Counted from the first letter of the stretch, positions 43,514-56,040 are shown. The stretch: DNA of 64,000 nucleotides from Noviherbaspirillum suwonense (GCF_900182955.1 NZ_FXUL01000011.1:1-64000), one strand, 5' to 3'. Numbers and translations: made by a program. Notes: a model not told the origin generated them from the sequence alone.

Positions 43514-45085
43514 TCACTCCAGCAGGTAATACCAGCGCAGGAACAGCTGCACCACCACCACGCCGACCGCCAGCCCGCCGCCGAAATAGACCGCCACGCT
43601 CAGCAGCATGTTGGTGCGCCGCTGCTCCGACAGCACGCGCTTGAGCAGCTCGGCGTTTTCCCGGCTGTCGTTGCCCTGGCTGGCCTGCAGCGCCTGCGCC
43701 GCCAGCCGCGGCAGCTGCGGCAGCAGCTGGCTGTAACGCGGCGCTTCCTCGCGCAGCCGTTCGAGCAGACCGCGCCAGCCTATCTGCTCGTTCATCCAGC
43801 GCTCCAGGTAGGGCCGCGCGGTTTTCCAGAGGTCGAGGTCGGGGTCGAGCTGGCGGCCCAGGCCTTCGATATTGAGCAGGGTCTTCTGCAGCAGCACCAG
43901 CTGCGGCTGCACCTCGACATTGAAGCGGCGCGAGGTCTGGAACAGCCGCAGCAGCACCTGGCCGAACGAGATATCGCGCAGCGGCCGGTCGAAGATGGGT
44001 TCGCAGCAGGCGCGCACTGCGGCTTCGAGCTCGTCGACGCGGGTGTCCTTCGGCGCCCAGCCCGATTCGATATGTGCTTCCGCCACCCGCTTGTAGTCGC
44101 GCCGGAAGAAGGCCAGGAAGTTCTGCGACAGGTAGTCCTTGTCGAAATCGGTCAGCGTGCCGACGATGCCGAAGTCCAGCGCGATGTAGCGGCCGAAGGT
44201 TTCCGGCGCGACCGAGACCAGGATGTTGCCAGGATGCATGTCCGCATGAAAGAAGCCGTCGCGGAAGACCTGCGTGAAAAAGATCTCGACGCCGTCGCTG
44301 GACAGCTTCTTCAGGTCGACGCCCTCGGCCAGCAGCCGGTCGATCTGCGAGATCGGGATGCCGTTCATCCGCTCCATCGTGATCACCGACTCGGAACAGA
44401 AATCCCAGTACATTTCCGGCACCAGCAGCATCTTCGACTCGGCGAAGTTGCGGCGCAGCTGGCTGCCGTTGGCCGCTTCCCGCATCAGGTCGAGTTCGTC
44501 ATGCAGGTACTTGTCGAACTCGGCGACCACCTGGCGCGGCTTGAGCCGGCGGCCGTCGGCCCACAGCCGCTCGACCCAGCCGGCGACGATGTGCATCAGC
44601 GCCACGTCCTCGTCGATGGTCTTCTTCATGTTGGGACGCAGCACCTTGACCGCGACCTCGGCGCCGTTGCGCAGGCGGGCGAAGTGCACCTGGGCGATCG
44701 AGGCGGACGCGACCGGCTTGCGGTCGAACCAGGCGAACAGGTCGTCCGGATGCGCGCCCAGCGAGCGGATGATCTGCGCTATGGCGAGGTCGGAGTCGAA
44801 CGGCGGCACGCGGTCCTGCAGCAGCGCCAGCTCGTTGGCAATGTCGGGCGGCATCAGGTCGCGCCGGGTCGACATCACCTGCCCGAATTTCACGAAGATC
44901 GGCCCCAGCTCTTCCAGCGCGCGGCGCAGGCGCTCGCCGCGGGGCGCGCTGATGTCGCGCCAGAACAGCAGGCGCTTGGTCAGCAGCGCAATGCGCGGCG
45001 TGACGCCGGACATCGCGATATTGTCGAGGCCGTAACGCAGCACGACCGAGAGGATCCGGAATACCCGCAGCAGGCGCCGGATCAT
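43514..45085 (-). CDS. ubiB: Ubiquinone biosynthesis protein UbiB (ADCK/ABC1 atypical kinase)
   Basis: A 523-residue atypical kinase-like ATPase needed for ubiquinone synthesis. The diagnostic KxGQ motif is in [19 protein letters not shown] and the Ala-rich loop in [15 protein letters not shown]. The kinase Asp region [16 protein letters not shown] and [10 protein letters not shown] follow, and C-terminal membrane helices (about 490-515) anchor it to the inner membrane. Its start overlaps the ubiJ stop by four bases (ATGA). Confidence 0.95.
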   Translation of the reverse strand: MIRRLLRVFRILSVVLRYGLDNIAMSGVTPRIALLTKRLLFWRDISAPRGERLRRALEELGPIFVKFGQVMSTRRDLMPPDIANELALLQDRVPPFDSDLAIAQIIRSLGAHPDDLFAWFDRKPVASASIAQVHFARLRNGAEVAVKVLRPNMKKTIDEDVALMHIVAGWVERLWADGRRLKPRQVVAEFDKYLHDELDLMREAANGSQLRRNFAESKMLLVPEMYWDFCSESVITMERMNGIPISQIDRLLAEGVDLKKLSSDGVEIFFTQVFRDGFFHADMHPGNILVSVAPETFGRYIALDFGIVGTLTDFDKDYLSQNFLAFFRRDYKRVAEAHIESGWAPKDTRVDELEAAVRACCEPIFDRPLRDISFGQVLLRLFQTSRRFNVEVQPQLVLLQKTLLNIEGLGRQLDPDLDLWKTARPYLERWMNEQIGWRGLLERLREEAPRYSQLLPQLPRLAAQALQASQGNDSRENAELLKRVLSEQRRTNMLLSVAVYFGGGLAVGVVVVQLFLRWYYLLE

Positions 45086-45660
45086 GCGAGCCCTCCGCGC
45101 AGGCGCTCGATGCGCTTGGCAAGCCGCTCGACATCGTCGCGCAGTTCGGCGACATCGGCGCTGAATTCGGCCACCGCCTGCGGCCGCACCAGCAGCGGCT
45201 GTTCTTCAAGGAAATATTCGGCGACGTTCTCCTCGATCCGTCGGCGGGTCGCCTTGGCGGCGCCGAACACGGCCCGGCCGCCGGCGACGATGCGGCGCGC
45301 GGCGATGTCGCCGACCAGCCGCGACAGGTCGTCCTCGGCTTCCCAGCGCACGCCCTGGGACACCTGCGACACTGCGTTGGCGAACTCGGCGTCGCCCTCG
45401 ACCTGCACGTAGGAAAACGCGCGTTCGCGGTTCTGCATCATCAGCGGCAGGTCGGACAGCTTCATGCGTATGGTGACATTGGGCACGGCATCGGCCGCGG
45501 CGGCTTCGACCAGGCCGTCGGCCGCCACCTGTAATTGCAGGACGACAATACCGGTGTCGATGCGGGCGACCTTGCCGGCATGCAGCGACAGCTTCCGGGT
45601 GGCCCAGGCTTCCTGGACCAGCAGATGGTTGATGACAGCGGGAACGGGAGAGGGAATCAT
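45082..45660 (-). CDS. ubiJ: Ubiquinone biosynthesis accessory factor UbiJ (SCP2 domain)
   Basis: A 192-residue SCP2-like lipid-binding protein. It has the N-terminal hydrophobic-pocket fold, with [20 protein letters not shown], and a C-terminal helical coil (about 145-190, [20 protein letters not shown]). UbiJ acts as a scaffold for the ubiquinone assembly complex with UbiK. Its place right before ubiB and after ubiE fits that assignment. The family is diverse, so the call rests partly on context. Confidence 0.9.
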   Translation of the reverse strand: MIPSPVPAVINHLLVQEAWATRKLSLHAGKVARIDTGIVVLQLQVAADGLVEAAAADAVPNVTIRMKLSDLPLMMQNRERAFSYVQVEGDAEFANAVSQVSQGVRWEAEDDLSRLVGDIAARRIVAGGRAVFGAAKATRRRIEENVAEYFLEEQPLLVRPQAVAEFSADVAELRDDVERLAKRIERLRGGLA

Positions 45661-45737
45661 GGGACCGGAAAAAGAAACCGCCCGTGAACGCCACGGGCGG
45701 CCTGGAGTTTAGCAGTTGCCTGGCGGGACGTGTCTGC

Positions 45738-46664
45738 TCAGGATAATTGCTGCAGCCCTGCGAGCACCCAGCCGCCCTGCCCCGAGGTCGGCTTGGACAG
45801 GTTCCAGATCTCGGCGAACTCGGTGGCGGACGCGTCCGGCGCTTCCTTGATCAGGCCGGAAAACTTCACGCTTGCCAGGTAGTCGTTCGGGCCGGTCTCG
45901 ATGCCCAGCAGCTCGGCATTGAGCTGGACCACGTCGGTGACGTTGGGCGACGCGCCGCGTTCCTGGATCTGCATGCGCAGTTCGGCGAACATTTCCGGCG
46001 TGGTGAATTCGCTGATGTCCTTGACGTCTGCCTTGTCCCAGGCATCCTGCAGGCGGATGAAATACGTCTTCGCATGGCGCAGGAAACCCGGCACGTCGAA
46101 GTCGGCCGGCACGCCCTGCGCTGCTGCGCCGGTCGCCGCCGTGTAAGCGCCTGCAGCCGCGCCGGCGCCGGCCGCGGACGGCATCGAATCGGGATACGAG
46201 CGCACGCCGGAACCGATCTCGGGCGTGCTGCTGCGGGCATAGCCGCCGGCATAGGCCGGCGTCGCGCCATTGGCGCCTGCGTCCTTGCGGCGGAACAGGC
46301 GGATGATGAACATCAGCGCCACGCCCAGCAGCGCGACCATCAGCAGCGTGCTGATCACGCTGGCGAAGGCGCCGCCGATGCCGAAGTGCGACAGCATCGC
46401 GCCCAGGCCCAGGCCGAGCAGCGCGCCGCCCAGCATGCCGCGCCACGGGCTGGCCGGGCGGGTTGCAGGTGCGGCCGCAGGCGGCGTCGCCGGACGGGGC
46501 GCGGCCTGCTGCTGCATCGGCGCCGACGACGGCGCCGGGCGGCTGAAGCCCTGGGACTGGCGGCCGAAGGAACCGCCGCCGCCCAGCCGTTTTGCGTCGG
46601 CGTCGACTGCCACCATCGACAGCGTGCTCGCTACCAGCATCAGCATGGCTATGTACTTTTTCAT
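45738..46664 (-). CDS. Tim44-like domain membrane protein
   Basis: A 308-residue protein. The N-terminus is a signal-anchor-like helix (YIAMLMLVASTLSMVAVDAD) followed by a Gly/Ser/Gln/Pro-rich linker. Two membrane spans (MLGGALLGLGLGAMLSHFG and VISTLLMVALLGVALMFIIR) come next, and a C-terminal Tim44/MRPL45-like domain (about 180-305, FDVPGFLRHAKTYFIRLQDA) closes it. The function in bacteria is unknown. It lies eight bases after ubiE and 77 before ubiJ, an order conserved in betaproteobacteria. AGGAGGCGTA precedes the ATG. Confidence 0.88.
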   Translation of the reverse strand: MKKYIAMLMLVASTLSMVAVDADAKRLGGGGSFGRQSQGFSRPAPSSAPMQQQAAPRPATPPAAAPATRPASPWRGMLGGALLGLGLGAMLSHFGIGGAFASVISTLLMVALLGVALMFIIRLFRRKDAGANGATPAYAGGYARSSTPEIGSGVRSYPDSMPSAAGAGAAAGAYTAATGAAAQGVPADFDVPGFLRHAKTYFIRLQDAWDKADVKDISEFTTPEMFAELRMQIQERGASPNVTDVVQLNAELLGIETGPNDYLASVKFSGLIKEAPDASATEFAEIWNLSKPTSGQGGWVLAGLQQLS

Positions 46665-46672
46665 TACGCCTC

Positions 46673-47404
46673 CTAGAATTTGATGCCGGTGTGCAGCGCT
46701 GCCACGCCGGCGGTCAGGTTGAAGTACTGGACACGTTCGAGACCCGCATCTTCCATCAGCTTCTTCAGTGTGTCCTGGTCCGGGTGCATGCGGATCGATT
46801 CGGCCAGGTAGCGGTAGCTGTCGGCATCGTTGGCAATCTTCTTGCCCAGCCACGGCAGCACCGAAAACGAGTACACATCATACGGCTTCTTCAGCGGCTC
46901 CCAGACTTTGGAGAATTCCAGCACCAGCAGCTTGCCGCCCGGCTTCAGCACGCGCCGCATTTCGGCCAGCGCGGCGTCCTTGTGGGTCATGTTGCGCAGG
47001 CCGAAGGCGACGCTGACGCGGTCGAAATAATTGTCGGGGAAAGGCAGGCGCTCGGCGTCGCACAGCAGGACCGGGTTGGCCAGCCCGTTGTTGAGCAGCC
47101 GGTCGCGTCCCACGCGCAGCATCGACTCGTTGATGTCGGTCAGCCAGACCTCGCCGGTCGGCCCGGCCTTTTTCGAGAAGGCCATCGCCAGGTCGCCGGT
47201 GCCGCCGGCAATGTCGAGCACCTTGAAACCCGGCCGGATGCCGGCCTGGGCAATGGTGAACGCTTTCCAGACGCGGTGCAGGCCGGCCGACATCAGGTCG
47301 TTCATCACGTCGTACTTGGCGGCGACCGAGTGGAAGACCTCGGCAACTTTATGCACCTTGTCTTCTTCGTCGACGGTCTGATAGCCGAAATGGGTCTGGG
47401 TCAT
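46673..47404 (-). CDS. ubiE: Ubiquinone/menaquinone C-methyltransferase UbiE
   Basis: A 243-residue SAM-dependent methyltransferase that methylates carbon of 2-polyprenyl-6-methoxybenzoquinol (ubiquinone) and demethylmenaquinone. The SAM motif is [15 protein letters not shown], with [20 protein letters not shown] and [19 protein letters not shown] further on; all are signatures of UbiE. It opens the ubiE-Tim44-ubiJ-ubiB operon. In related genomes, as I recall, the gene just upstream is the DUF971 gene, which here lies 11.5 kb away. Confidence 0.95.
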   Translation of the reverse strand: MTQTHFGYQTVDEEDKVHKVAEVFHSVAAKYDVMNDLMSAGLHRVWKAFTIAQAGIRPGFKVLDIAGGTGDLAMAFSKKAGPTGEVWLTDINESMLRVGRDRLLNNGLANPVLLCDAERLPFPDNYFDRVSVAFGLRNMTHKDAALAEMRRVLKPGGKLLVLEFSKVWEPLKKPYDVYSFSVLPWLGKKIANDADSYRYLAESIRMHPDQDTLKKLMEDAGLERVQYFNLTAGVAALHTGIKF

Positions 47405-47495
47405 GTCTGGCCTGGCTTATTGGATGATTGCGCATTATACAAGTGGGGACCCGCCAGGCTGATTGCAAGTTCCCGTCCGCTTGGAGCGCGCGCAA

Positions 47496-47522
47496 GCCCG
47501 CCCGCCGTGGCGGCGGGCGGGC
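47496..47522 (-). terminator. GC-only hairpin after the Liv fusion gene
   Basis: GCCCGCCCGCC GTGGC GGCGGGCGGGC is an 11-pair perfect stem 15 bases after the stop of the LivMGF fusion gene. It lacks a T run, so it may pause transcription or protect the 3' end rather than terminate. Confidence 0.45.
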
Positions 47523-47537
47523 CTGGCGAAACGCGGG

Positions 47538-50080
<2,543 letters not shown>

Positions 50081-50084
<4 letters not shown>

Positions 50085-50956
50085 ACCTTCCTCACTTCCG
50101 CCCGTCCGAACAGGCCGTTGGGCCGCAGGGCCAGGACTGCGATCACCAGCGCGAAGGTGATGATCTGGGTATAGCCCGAGCCCACCGTCGCCGTGATCAG
50201 CGCCTCGGCCACGCCGAACAGCAGGCCGGCCAGCATCACGCCCCAGGCGCTGGTGATGCCGCCCAGGATCGCCACCGCGAAGGCCTTGATGCCGAACAGC
50301 GTGCCCATGTCGGCGTTCACATTGAACAGCGGCGCAATGAGCACACCGGCAATGCCCGCCAGCAGCGCCGACAGCGCGAACGCCAGCGCCACCACGCGCC
50401 TGATCGGTATGCCCATCAGCTGCGCGGCGGAACGGTTCTGCACCACCGCCAGCATCGCCGTGCCCCAGCGGGTGCGGCGCGCGACCAGGTGCAGCAGCGT
50501 CGCCAGTGCCAGGCCCAGCATTGGGATGAGCAGCTGCAGCGGATAGACGCCCAGGTTCAGGCCGCCCAGCTCGACCGGCGTCTGCGCCAGCGTGGATGGC
50601 AGGCTGCGCGGCTCCTTGCCGAAGGTATGCATGACGAGGTTGTCGAGCACGATGCCCAGCGCCACCGTCGACATCAGCCACGCGTTGGAGCCGCGGCTGG
50701 CGAACGGCCGCACCGCGATGAACTCGACCAGCAGGCCGTACAGCGCGCACAGCAGCAGCGCCAGCGCGATGGCCAGCGCCATCGGCAGACCCAGGGTCTG
50801 GGCGAACGTGTAGCACAGCACCGCGCCCAGCATCATCGAGCTGCCCTGGGCGAAGTTGACGGTGGCGGAAACGGCGTAGGTGATATAGAAGCCCAGCGCC
50901 ATCAGGCCGTACATGCTCCCAAGTCCTATTCCGCTAATGAGCGCAGAGGCCAGCAT
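50081..50956 (-). CDS. livH: Branched-chain-amino-acid-type ABC permease LivH
   Basis: A 291-residue permease with about eight membrane helices. It opens ASALISGIGLGSMYGLMALG, and FAVAILGGITSAWGVMLAGL later on marks the EAA-like cytoplasmic loop of LivH. With the fused LivMGF protein it forms the membrane channel of a HAAT-family importer. The real substrate need not be leucine; relatives import amides, urea or aromatic acids. It starts 12 bases after the stop of the substrate-binding protein gene, with GGGAGGC upstream. Confidence 0.9.
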
Positions 50957-50968
50957 GGCGATGCCTCC

Positions 50969-52150
50969 CTAGTTGCTGCCGACCGGCAGGATGCGGTTGT
51001 CGATGAACTGCGCCCACACGTAGTCGTTCTCGTTGAGGGCGTCCTGCACCGTCGGGCTGAACGGATTGGTATAGGTCTTGATCAGCCCCTCGTAGCGGTC
51101 GATCTTGTAGAAGCCTTCGCGCACCGCCGGGCCATTGGTGGAGCCGGCCTTTGCGATGGCCAGCGCAGCCAGCTGCATGCCGTCATAGGCATTGGCCACG
51201 CCCACCGCAGGCGTGATGTCGTCCGGCCCCTTGATGGCCGGGTACTTGGCCTTGAGCGCGGCGATCACCTTCTCGCCGGTCGGCGACTGCTTGCCGAAGA
51301 AGCTGTAGGTCTGCACGAAATGCACGTTCTTCGCGTTCGGCCCGGCCAGCTCGGTGAAGCGCCCGCCGGCCGGTCCCCAGTGCGACACCACCGGCACCTT
51401 CCAGCCCATGCGGTCCATCGACTTGACGACCTGCGACGACGGCCCGACATTGCCCACCATGAACAGCGTGTCGGCGCCGGCCGCCTTGAGCCGGTTCAGC
51501 TGCGGCGTGACATCGACGTCGCTGCCCTCGAACTTCTCGATGCCGGCCGGCTTCATGCCCTTCTCGGCCATCGCCGCGGTCAGGCCTTTCTCATTCGACT
51601 CGCCCCATGCGTTGTTCACCAGGATCATGCCCGGCTTGGTCGACTTGAAGGTCTTCTGCGCATACTGGAGCATGCCCTTGTCGACGATCTCGTCGACCGC
51701 CGAGACGCGGAATGCATAGTTGGGATTCGCGCCGTTCTTGGTGATGCCGGTGCCTGCCGCCCACGGCCCCATGAACGGCACTTTTTCCTGGTTGGCGATG
51801 GGCACGATGGCCATCGACACCGGCGTATCGAGGCCGCCGAACAGCACGGCGACCTTTTCCTTGAAGATCAGCTCGCGCGCGGCGACCACGCCCTTGGCCG
51901 GGTTGCCTTCGTCGTCGCGGCTCACCAGCTCCACCTTGCGCCCGCCCAGCAGGCCGCCCTTCGCGTTGATCTCGTCGATCGCCACGCTCAGTCCGCGCGT
52001 GATCGCCTCGCCGGCCTGCGCCGACTGGCCGGACAAGGCCGTCACCAGGCCGATCTTGATGGTGTCGGCCGCCTGCGCGGCCGGTATGGCGGCAGCGCCC
52101 AGGGCTGCGATGCATGCGGCGATGACGGTGCGACGCTTGAAGGAAATCAT
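50969..52150 (-). CDS. Periplasmic substrate-binding protein of the HAAT importer
   Basis: A 393-residue binding protein with signal peptide (VIAACIAALGAAAIPAAQAA, cut near residue 27) and a Peripla_BP_6 fold. Typical motifs are KIGLVTALSGQSAQAGEAIT at the start of the mature protein and GVANAYDGMQLAALAIAKAG near the C-terminus. It would deliver the solute to LivH/LivMGF. It is the first gene of the transporter operon and diverges from the SnoaL-deacetylase-amidase-GntR operon. AAAGGA precedes the ATG at 52150. Confidence 0.9.
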   Translation of the reverse strand: MISFKRRTVIAACIAALGAAAIPAAQAADTIKIGLVTALSGQSAQAGEAITRGLSVAIDEINAKGGLLGGRKVELVSRDDEGNPAKGVVAARELIFKEKVAVLFGGLDTPVSMAIVPIANQEKVPFMGPWAAGTGITKNGANPNYAFRVSAVDEIVDKGMLQYAQKTFKSTKPGMILVNNAWGESNEKGLTAAMAEKGMKPAGIEKFEGSDVDVTPQLNRLKAAGADTLFMVGNVGPSSQVVKSMDRMGWKVPVVSHWGPAGGRFTELAGPNAKNVHFVQTYSFFGKQSPTGEKVIAALKAKYPAIKGPDDITPAVGVANAYDGMQLAALAIAKAGSTNGPAVREGFYKIDRYEGLIKTYTNPFSPTVQDALNENDYVWAQFIDNRILPVGSN

Positions 52151-52236
52151 GGTGCCATCCTTTGTGTGAAGTGAAATGTGATTGAGGTGAACTGCGGAAC
52201 TGTCCCGGCATGACTTATGCAAGGGCTATGCCATCG

Positions 52237-52261
52237 CGGCAAAACCTGGCATGTTTTGCCG
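52237..52261. promoter_or_regulatory. Operator-like inverted repeat between transporter and amidase operons
   Basis: CGGCAAAAC-N7-GTTTTGCCG is a perfect nine-base inverted repeat placed in the 225-base divergent region, 86 bases from the transporter start and 114 from the SnoaL gene. It is a good candidate for the binding site of the GntR regulator encoded in the same cluster, controlling both operons. Confidence 0.5.
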
Positions 52262-52375
52262 ACAATCCCGGCATTCCATCCGCGGCAATCCGGCAGGCGG
52301 GCAGGAAGCGGGACCGGCGCAGCGGCAGCACCGGCACGATGACAGTGCATGACAGCGCACCAAATGGAGAAAACG

Positions 52376-52807
52376 ATGCAGAACGCACCAACACAGGACA
52401 CTGCGCAGCCCGCCAGCCCGGCTGCCGTCGTCGACGAATACCTGAGGCTGCTGATGATTCCCGACCCGGACGCGGCCCGCCGCCTGGCCGCGCCGGACCT
52501 GCAGATCCGCTTCACCGGCGGGCGCGCGATGCGCGAGCCGTCCGAATGCGCGGCCTTCAACGCCAGCCGCTATGCCTGGGTCAAGAAGCGCGTCGAGGCC
52601 ACCGAGGTGATGAGCGGCGCCACCGATGCGCACGCCATCGTCTACAGCCGCGGCACGCTGCATGGCGCCTGGCTGGACGGCACGCCGTTTGAGGGCAACC
52701 GCTATGTGGACCGCTATGTCGTGAAGAACGGGCTGATCGCACAGATGGATGTCTGGAACGACAGCGCCGAGTGGCTGCTGGCGCGGGCCGGCCTGGCCGA
52801 ACTGTAG
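52376..52807 (+). CDS. SnoaL/NTF2-like domain protein
   Basis: A 143-residue protein with the cone-shaped NTF2-like fold expected from its length and pattern. The N-terminal helix AAVVDEYLRLLMIPDPDAAR is followed by DLQIRFTGGRAM and the C-terminal strand NRYVDRYVVKNGLIAQMDVW. Family members bind or convert small molecules; this one resembles uncharacterised proteins found in amidase clusters. It is the first gene of a four-gene operon. GGAG lies nine bases before the ATG at 52376. Confidence 0.75.
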   Translation: MQNAPTQDTAQPASPAAVVDEYLRLLMIPDPDAARRLAAPDLQIRFTGGRAMREPSECAAFNASRYAWVKKRVEATEVMSGATDAHAIVYSRGTLHGAWLDGTPFEGNRYVDRYVVKNGLIAQMDVWNDSAEWLLARAGLAEL

Positions 52808-52822
52808 GCGGGCGGCACAGCG

Positions 52823-53782
52823 ATGAACGCAAACGACTTCACACGCCTGCCCGGCCATGACCGCTTCCCCTATTCCGGCATCCGCGACCGGCCGCATTAC
52901 CGCTGGCCCAACGGCGCCGGGCTCGCGGTCTACATCGGCTTCAACGTCGAGCATTTCGCTTTCGGCGAGGGCCTGGGCGCGCGCTTCGGCCCGGTCTGCC
53001 CCGAACCCGACGTGCTCAACTACAGCTGGCGCGAATATGGCAACCGCGTCGGCGCATGGCGCTGCCTGGACCTGTTCGACAGCCTCGCCATGCCGACCGG
53101 CGCGCTGATCAACACCGCGCTGTACGACCATTGCCCCGATCTGGTGGCGGCGCTGGCCGCGCGCGGCGACGAGCTGATAGGCCACGGCCATACGAATGCG
53201 CACCAGCAGGGCCTGCTGCCCGAGGCGGACGAACTGGCGCTGCTGGCGCACTGCCGCGAGCGCATCCTCGCGTGCAGCGGCCAGGCGCCGGCGGGCTGGC
53301 TGTCGCCGTGGATATCGGAGAGCCACGCCACGCCCGACCTGCTGGCCGAGAGCGCCTACCGCTATACGCTGAACTGGTGCCACGACGACCAGCCGGTGCG
53401 CATGGCCACCCGCAACGGCGCGGGCCTCTGGTCCATTCCCTATCCGCAGGAACTCAACGACATCCCGATGCTGGTGGGCCGGCAGATGGACGCCAAGGAC
53501 TTTGCCCAGGTCATCATCGACAACTTCGACGAGATGCTGGACCAGTCGCGTGCGCAGCCCCTGGTGATGGGCATCGCGCTGCATCCCTACCTGGTCGGCC
53601 AGCCCTACCGGCTGCGCCACCTGCGGCGCGCGCTCGCGCACATTGCGCAGGCGCGCGACCGCGGCGACGTATGGTTCACCACGCCGGGCGCGATCTGCGA
53701 CCACGTCGACACGCTGGATACACTGAGCAAGCCGGGAATGCCGGCGCCTCCGTTCAACACTGACAAGGAAGGACCCGCATGA
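52823..53782 (+). CDS. Polysaccharide deacetylase-type (PuuE-like) amidohydrolase
   Basis: A 319-residue NodB-fold hydrolase. It carries YIGFNVEHFAFGEGLGARFG, ELIGHGHTNAHQQGLLPEAD (a histidine pair for the metal) and MGIALHPYLVGQPYRLRHLR, features shared with the allantoinase PuuE group rather than with true chitin deacetylases. It has no signal peptide, so it acts in the cytosol, on a small amide or ureide by analogy. Its stop overlaps the amidase start (ATGA), tying the two steps together. Confidence 0.83.
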   Translation: MNANDFTRLPGHDRFPYSGIRDRPHYRWPNGAGLAVYIGFNVEHFAFGEGLGARFGPVCPEPDVLNYSWREYGNRVGAWRCLDLFDSLAMPTGALINTALYDHCPDLVAALAARGDELIGHGHTNAHQQGLLPEADELALLAHCRERILACSGQAPAGWLSPWISESHATPDLLAESAYRYTLNWCHDDQPVRMATRNGAGLWSIPYPQELNDIPMLVGRQMDAKDFAQVIIDNFDEMLDQSRAQPLVMGIALHPYLVGQPYRLRHLRRALAHIAQARDRGDVWFTTPGAICDHVDTLDTLSKPGMPAPPFNTDKEGPA

Positions 53783-55020
53783 ACAAGGACGCACTCCCGC
53801 CATTCCCGATCGACGACCACGTCGGCGCCTGGACGCCGCACGGCCGCTTCGTCATCGAGGGCGCCGCCATCGGCCCGCTGGCCGGCCTGACCTTCGCCGC
53901 GAAGGACCTGTTCGACGTCGCAGGCCATCCGACCGGGGCCGGCAACCCGGCCTGGCTGGCGACCCACCCGGCGCCGGAACGCAGCAGCCCGCTGGTGGAT
54001 GCGCTGCTGGCCGCCGGCGCGACGCTGGTCGGCAAGACCCTGACCGACGAACTGGCCTACAGCATCAACGGCGACAACGTCCACTACGGCACGCCGCTCA
54101 ATGTGCGCGCGCCGGGACGCGTGCCCGGCGGCTCGTCGAGCGGCTCGGCGGCGGCGGTCGCGGCGGGCCTGTGCGACTTCGCACTCGGCACCGACACCGG
54201 CGGCTCGACACGCGTGCCGGCCAGCTACTGCGGCATCTGGGGCTTGCGCACCACGCACGGGCTGCTCTCGCGAGACGGCCTGGTCCCGCTCAACCCCGGC
54301 TTCGATACGCCGACCTGGCTGGCGCAGGATGCCGCGACCTTCCTCGCCGTGGCCCGCGTGCTGCTGCCGGAGACCCGCACCCGCTTCACGCGCGCGCTGC
54401 TGCTGGAGGACACGCTGGCCCAGGCCGACGACGCATTCCGGCCGGCGGCCGAGCAGGTATTCGATGCATTATCCGCAGGATGCGACGCCGTCCGCACGAC
54501 CGTCAGCGGCGGCAAGGACGCCGATGAGGCCGCAGCCACGCTGGAGCAGTGGCGGCAGACCTATATCACCGCATCGGCGCGCGAGGCATGGCAGGTGCAC
54601 GGCGAATGGATCGGCGCGAACACGCCGGCCTTCGGACCCGCGGTGGCGGCGCGCTTCAACGCGGCCAGCGGCATAGCCGCCGACGCCGCCGACGCCGCGG
54701 TCGCGCGTCAGGCCCGCATCCGCGCATCGGTGCGCGCGATGCTGGGCGAGGACGGCGTGGCCGTGCTGCCGTCCGCCGCCAGCGTCGCGCCGCGGCTGGA
54801 CGCGTCCGGCGCCGAAGTCGACGAGGTGCGCAGCCGCACCTTCCGCATCACCTGCGTGGCCGGGCTGGCCGGCCTGCCGCAGGTCAGCCTGCCCTTCGTT
54901 TCGGCATCGGGCCTGCCGGCAGGAATATCCCTGCTGGGCCCGGCCGGCAGCGACCTGGCGCTGGTGGCGCTGGCGGTGTCGCTGTGGCAAAGGCTGCAGG
55001 GCGGCGGCGGCGCATCATGA
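53779..55020 (+). CDS. Amidase signature family enzyme
   Basis: A 413-residue amidase. The Ser-cisSer-Lys triad sits in TFAAKDLFDVAGHP (Lys), GGSSSGSAAAVAAGL and GTDTGGSTRVPASYCG (the two serines), all intact. It is slightly shorter than GatA and lacks the partner genes gatB and gatC, so it is a stand-alone amidase that frees ammonia or an amine from an amide. Context with a deacetylase-type enzyme and an importer suggests a catabolic amide. Both ends overlap the neighbouring genes by four bases. Confidence 0.9.
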   Translation: MNKDALPPFPIDDHVGAWTPHGRFVIEGAAIGPLAGLTFAAKDLFDVAGHPTGAGNPAWLATHPAPERSSPLVDALLAAGATLVGKTLTDELAYSINGDNVHYGTPLNVRAPGRVPGGSSSGSAAAVAAGLCDFALGTDTGGSTRVPASYCGIWGLRTTHGLLSRDGLVPLNPGFDTPTWLAQDAATFLAVARVLLPETRTRFTRALLLEDTLAQADDAFRPAAEQVFDALSAGCDAVRTTVSGGKDADEAAATLEQWRQTYITASAREAWQVHGEWIGANTPAFGPAVAARFNAASGIAADAADAAVARQARIRASVRAMLGEDGVAVLPSAASVAPRLDASGAEVDEVRSRTFRITCVAGLAGLPQVSLPFVSASGLPAGISLLGPAGSDLALVALAVSLWQRLQGGGGAS

Positions 55021-55745
55021 GCAGGATGCCGCCCCGGGACGCGCCGCCGGTGCGCCAGGACGACCCGGCCAGCGCATCCGACGCGATGGTCAAACACATC
55101 TACCAGACCGTGTTCGAGCGGGTGATGAGCCAGCAGCTCGCGCCGGGCACCAAGCTGCCCGAGGCGGCGCTGTGCCAGCTGTTCAATGTCGGCCGCACGA
55201 CCGTGCAGAAGGCGCTGCAGAAGCTTGCGCATGAACACATCGTCGAGCTGCGCCCCAACCGCGGCGCCATCGTCGCGATGCCGACGCCGCAGGAGATGCA
55301 GGAGATCTTCGAAGCGAGGCGCTCGCTCGAAGCCGCGGTGCTGGCGCTGGCGGTCAGGCGCGCGACGAAAAAGGATGTCGCCGCGCTGCGCCGCCAGCTC
55401 AAGGAGGAACAGGCGGTCATGCATACCTACCGCCAGGCCGACTGGGCGCGGCTGGCCAGCAGCTTCCACCTGCGCGTGGCCGAACTGTCGCGCAACCCGA
55501 TACTGCAGCGCTACCTCGGCGAACTGCTGTCGCGCTGCTCGCTGATCGTTGCGCTGCATGAACCCGGCGGCCATGCGAGCTGCGAGCATGACGAGCATGC
55601 GCGCATCGTCGACTGCATCGCCAGCGGCGACGCCGACGGCGCGGTGCGGGCGATGGACGATCACCTGCAGGAACTGGAGCGAAGGATCAAGCTGGTGGCG
55701 CAGCAGTCGGGCACCAGCCTGGCGCGGATGCTGGGAGTGGGATGA
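55017..55745 (+). CDS. GntR family regulator (FadR/FCD subfamily)
   Basis: A 242-residue regulator. The winged HTH (about 25-95) has LPEAALCQLFNVGRTTVQKA and LRPNRGAIVAMPT; the FCD ligand domain (about 105-230) has FEARRSLEAAVLALAV and histidines for a metal site (FHLRVAEL, EHDEHARIVDCI). It is the last gene of the operon with SnoaL, deacetylase and amidase, so it probably senses their substrate and controls both divergent operons. The ATG overlaps the amidase stop. Confidence 0.88.
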   Translation: MSRMPPRDAPPVRQDDPASASDAMVKHIYQTVFERVMSQQLAPGTKLPEAALCQLFNVGRTTVQKALQKLAHEHIVELRPNRGAIVAMPTPQEMQEIFEARRSLEAAVLALAVRRATKKDVAALRRQLKEEQAVMHTYRQADWARLASSFHLRVAELSRNPILQRYLGELLSRCSLIVALHEPGGHASCEHDEHARIVDCIASGDADGAVRAMDDHLQELERRIKLVAQQSGTSLARMLGVG

Positions 55746-55761
55746 CGGGGACAGTTCCCGT

Positions 55762-56040
55762 TAGCTCCGCGCAGCGACAGTTGCCGTTGCCGTTGCTTGT
55801 GAAGTGGCCGTTGCCGTTGCAGTGGGTCCCCGTTGATGACGCCACGTCGCTGGTGCCGAAATCGGATAAAGAAGCGTCCGCTGTCTGAGCGAAGCGAGTT
55901 TCGGACGCTTCCCGATTTCGGTGCCAGCGGCGTGGGCACCCCGCGCAGCGGGGCGGCATCTCCGGGGTCGCCTTCTCTTGCCTACTTCTCTTGGCGAAGC
56001 AAGAGAAGTAGGTCGGCTGCCGGGCCGAAACCCGGCTAGG
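55762..56040 (+). repeat. Left arm of a large inverted repeat pair
   Basis: This 279-base non-coding arm is matched in inverted orientation by 56193-56485. Shared landmarks, in order, are TAGCTCCGCGCAGCGAC at the outer edge, the GTTGCC-rich hexamer tract, CCCCGTT, GGATAAAGAAGCGTCCGCTG, TCTGAGCGAAGCGAGTTTCG and GGACGCTTCCCG, and then GGGGTCGCCTT and TCGGCTGCCGGGCCGA at the inner edge. It contains its own perfect hairpin (55981-56012). It lies 16 bases after the GntR stop. Confidence 0.8.
55981..56012. other. Perfect hairpin inside the left arm
   Basis: CCTACTTCTCTTG GCGAAG CAAGAGAAGTAGG forms a 13-pair perfect stem. The right arm keeps the same GCGAAG loop but has a different, shorter stem (CTTTTTTG/CAAAAAAG at 56222-56243). 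Both sides of the stem have changed together, which suggests selection for structure. Confidence 0.7.
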
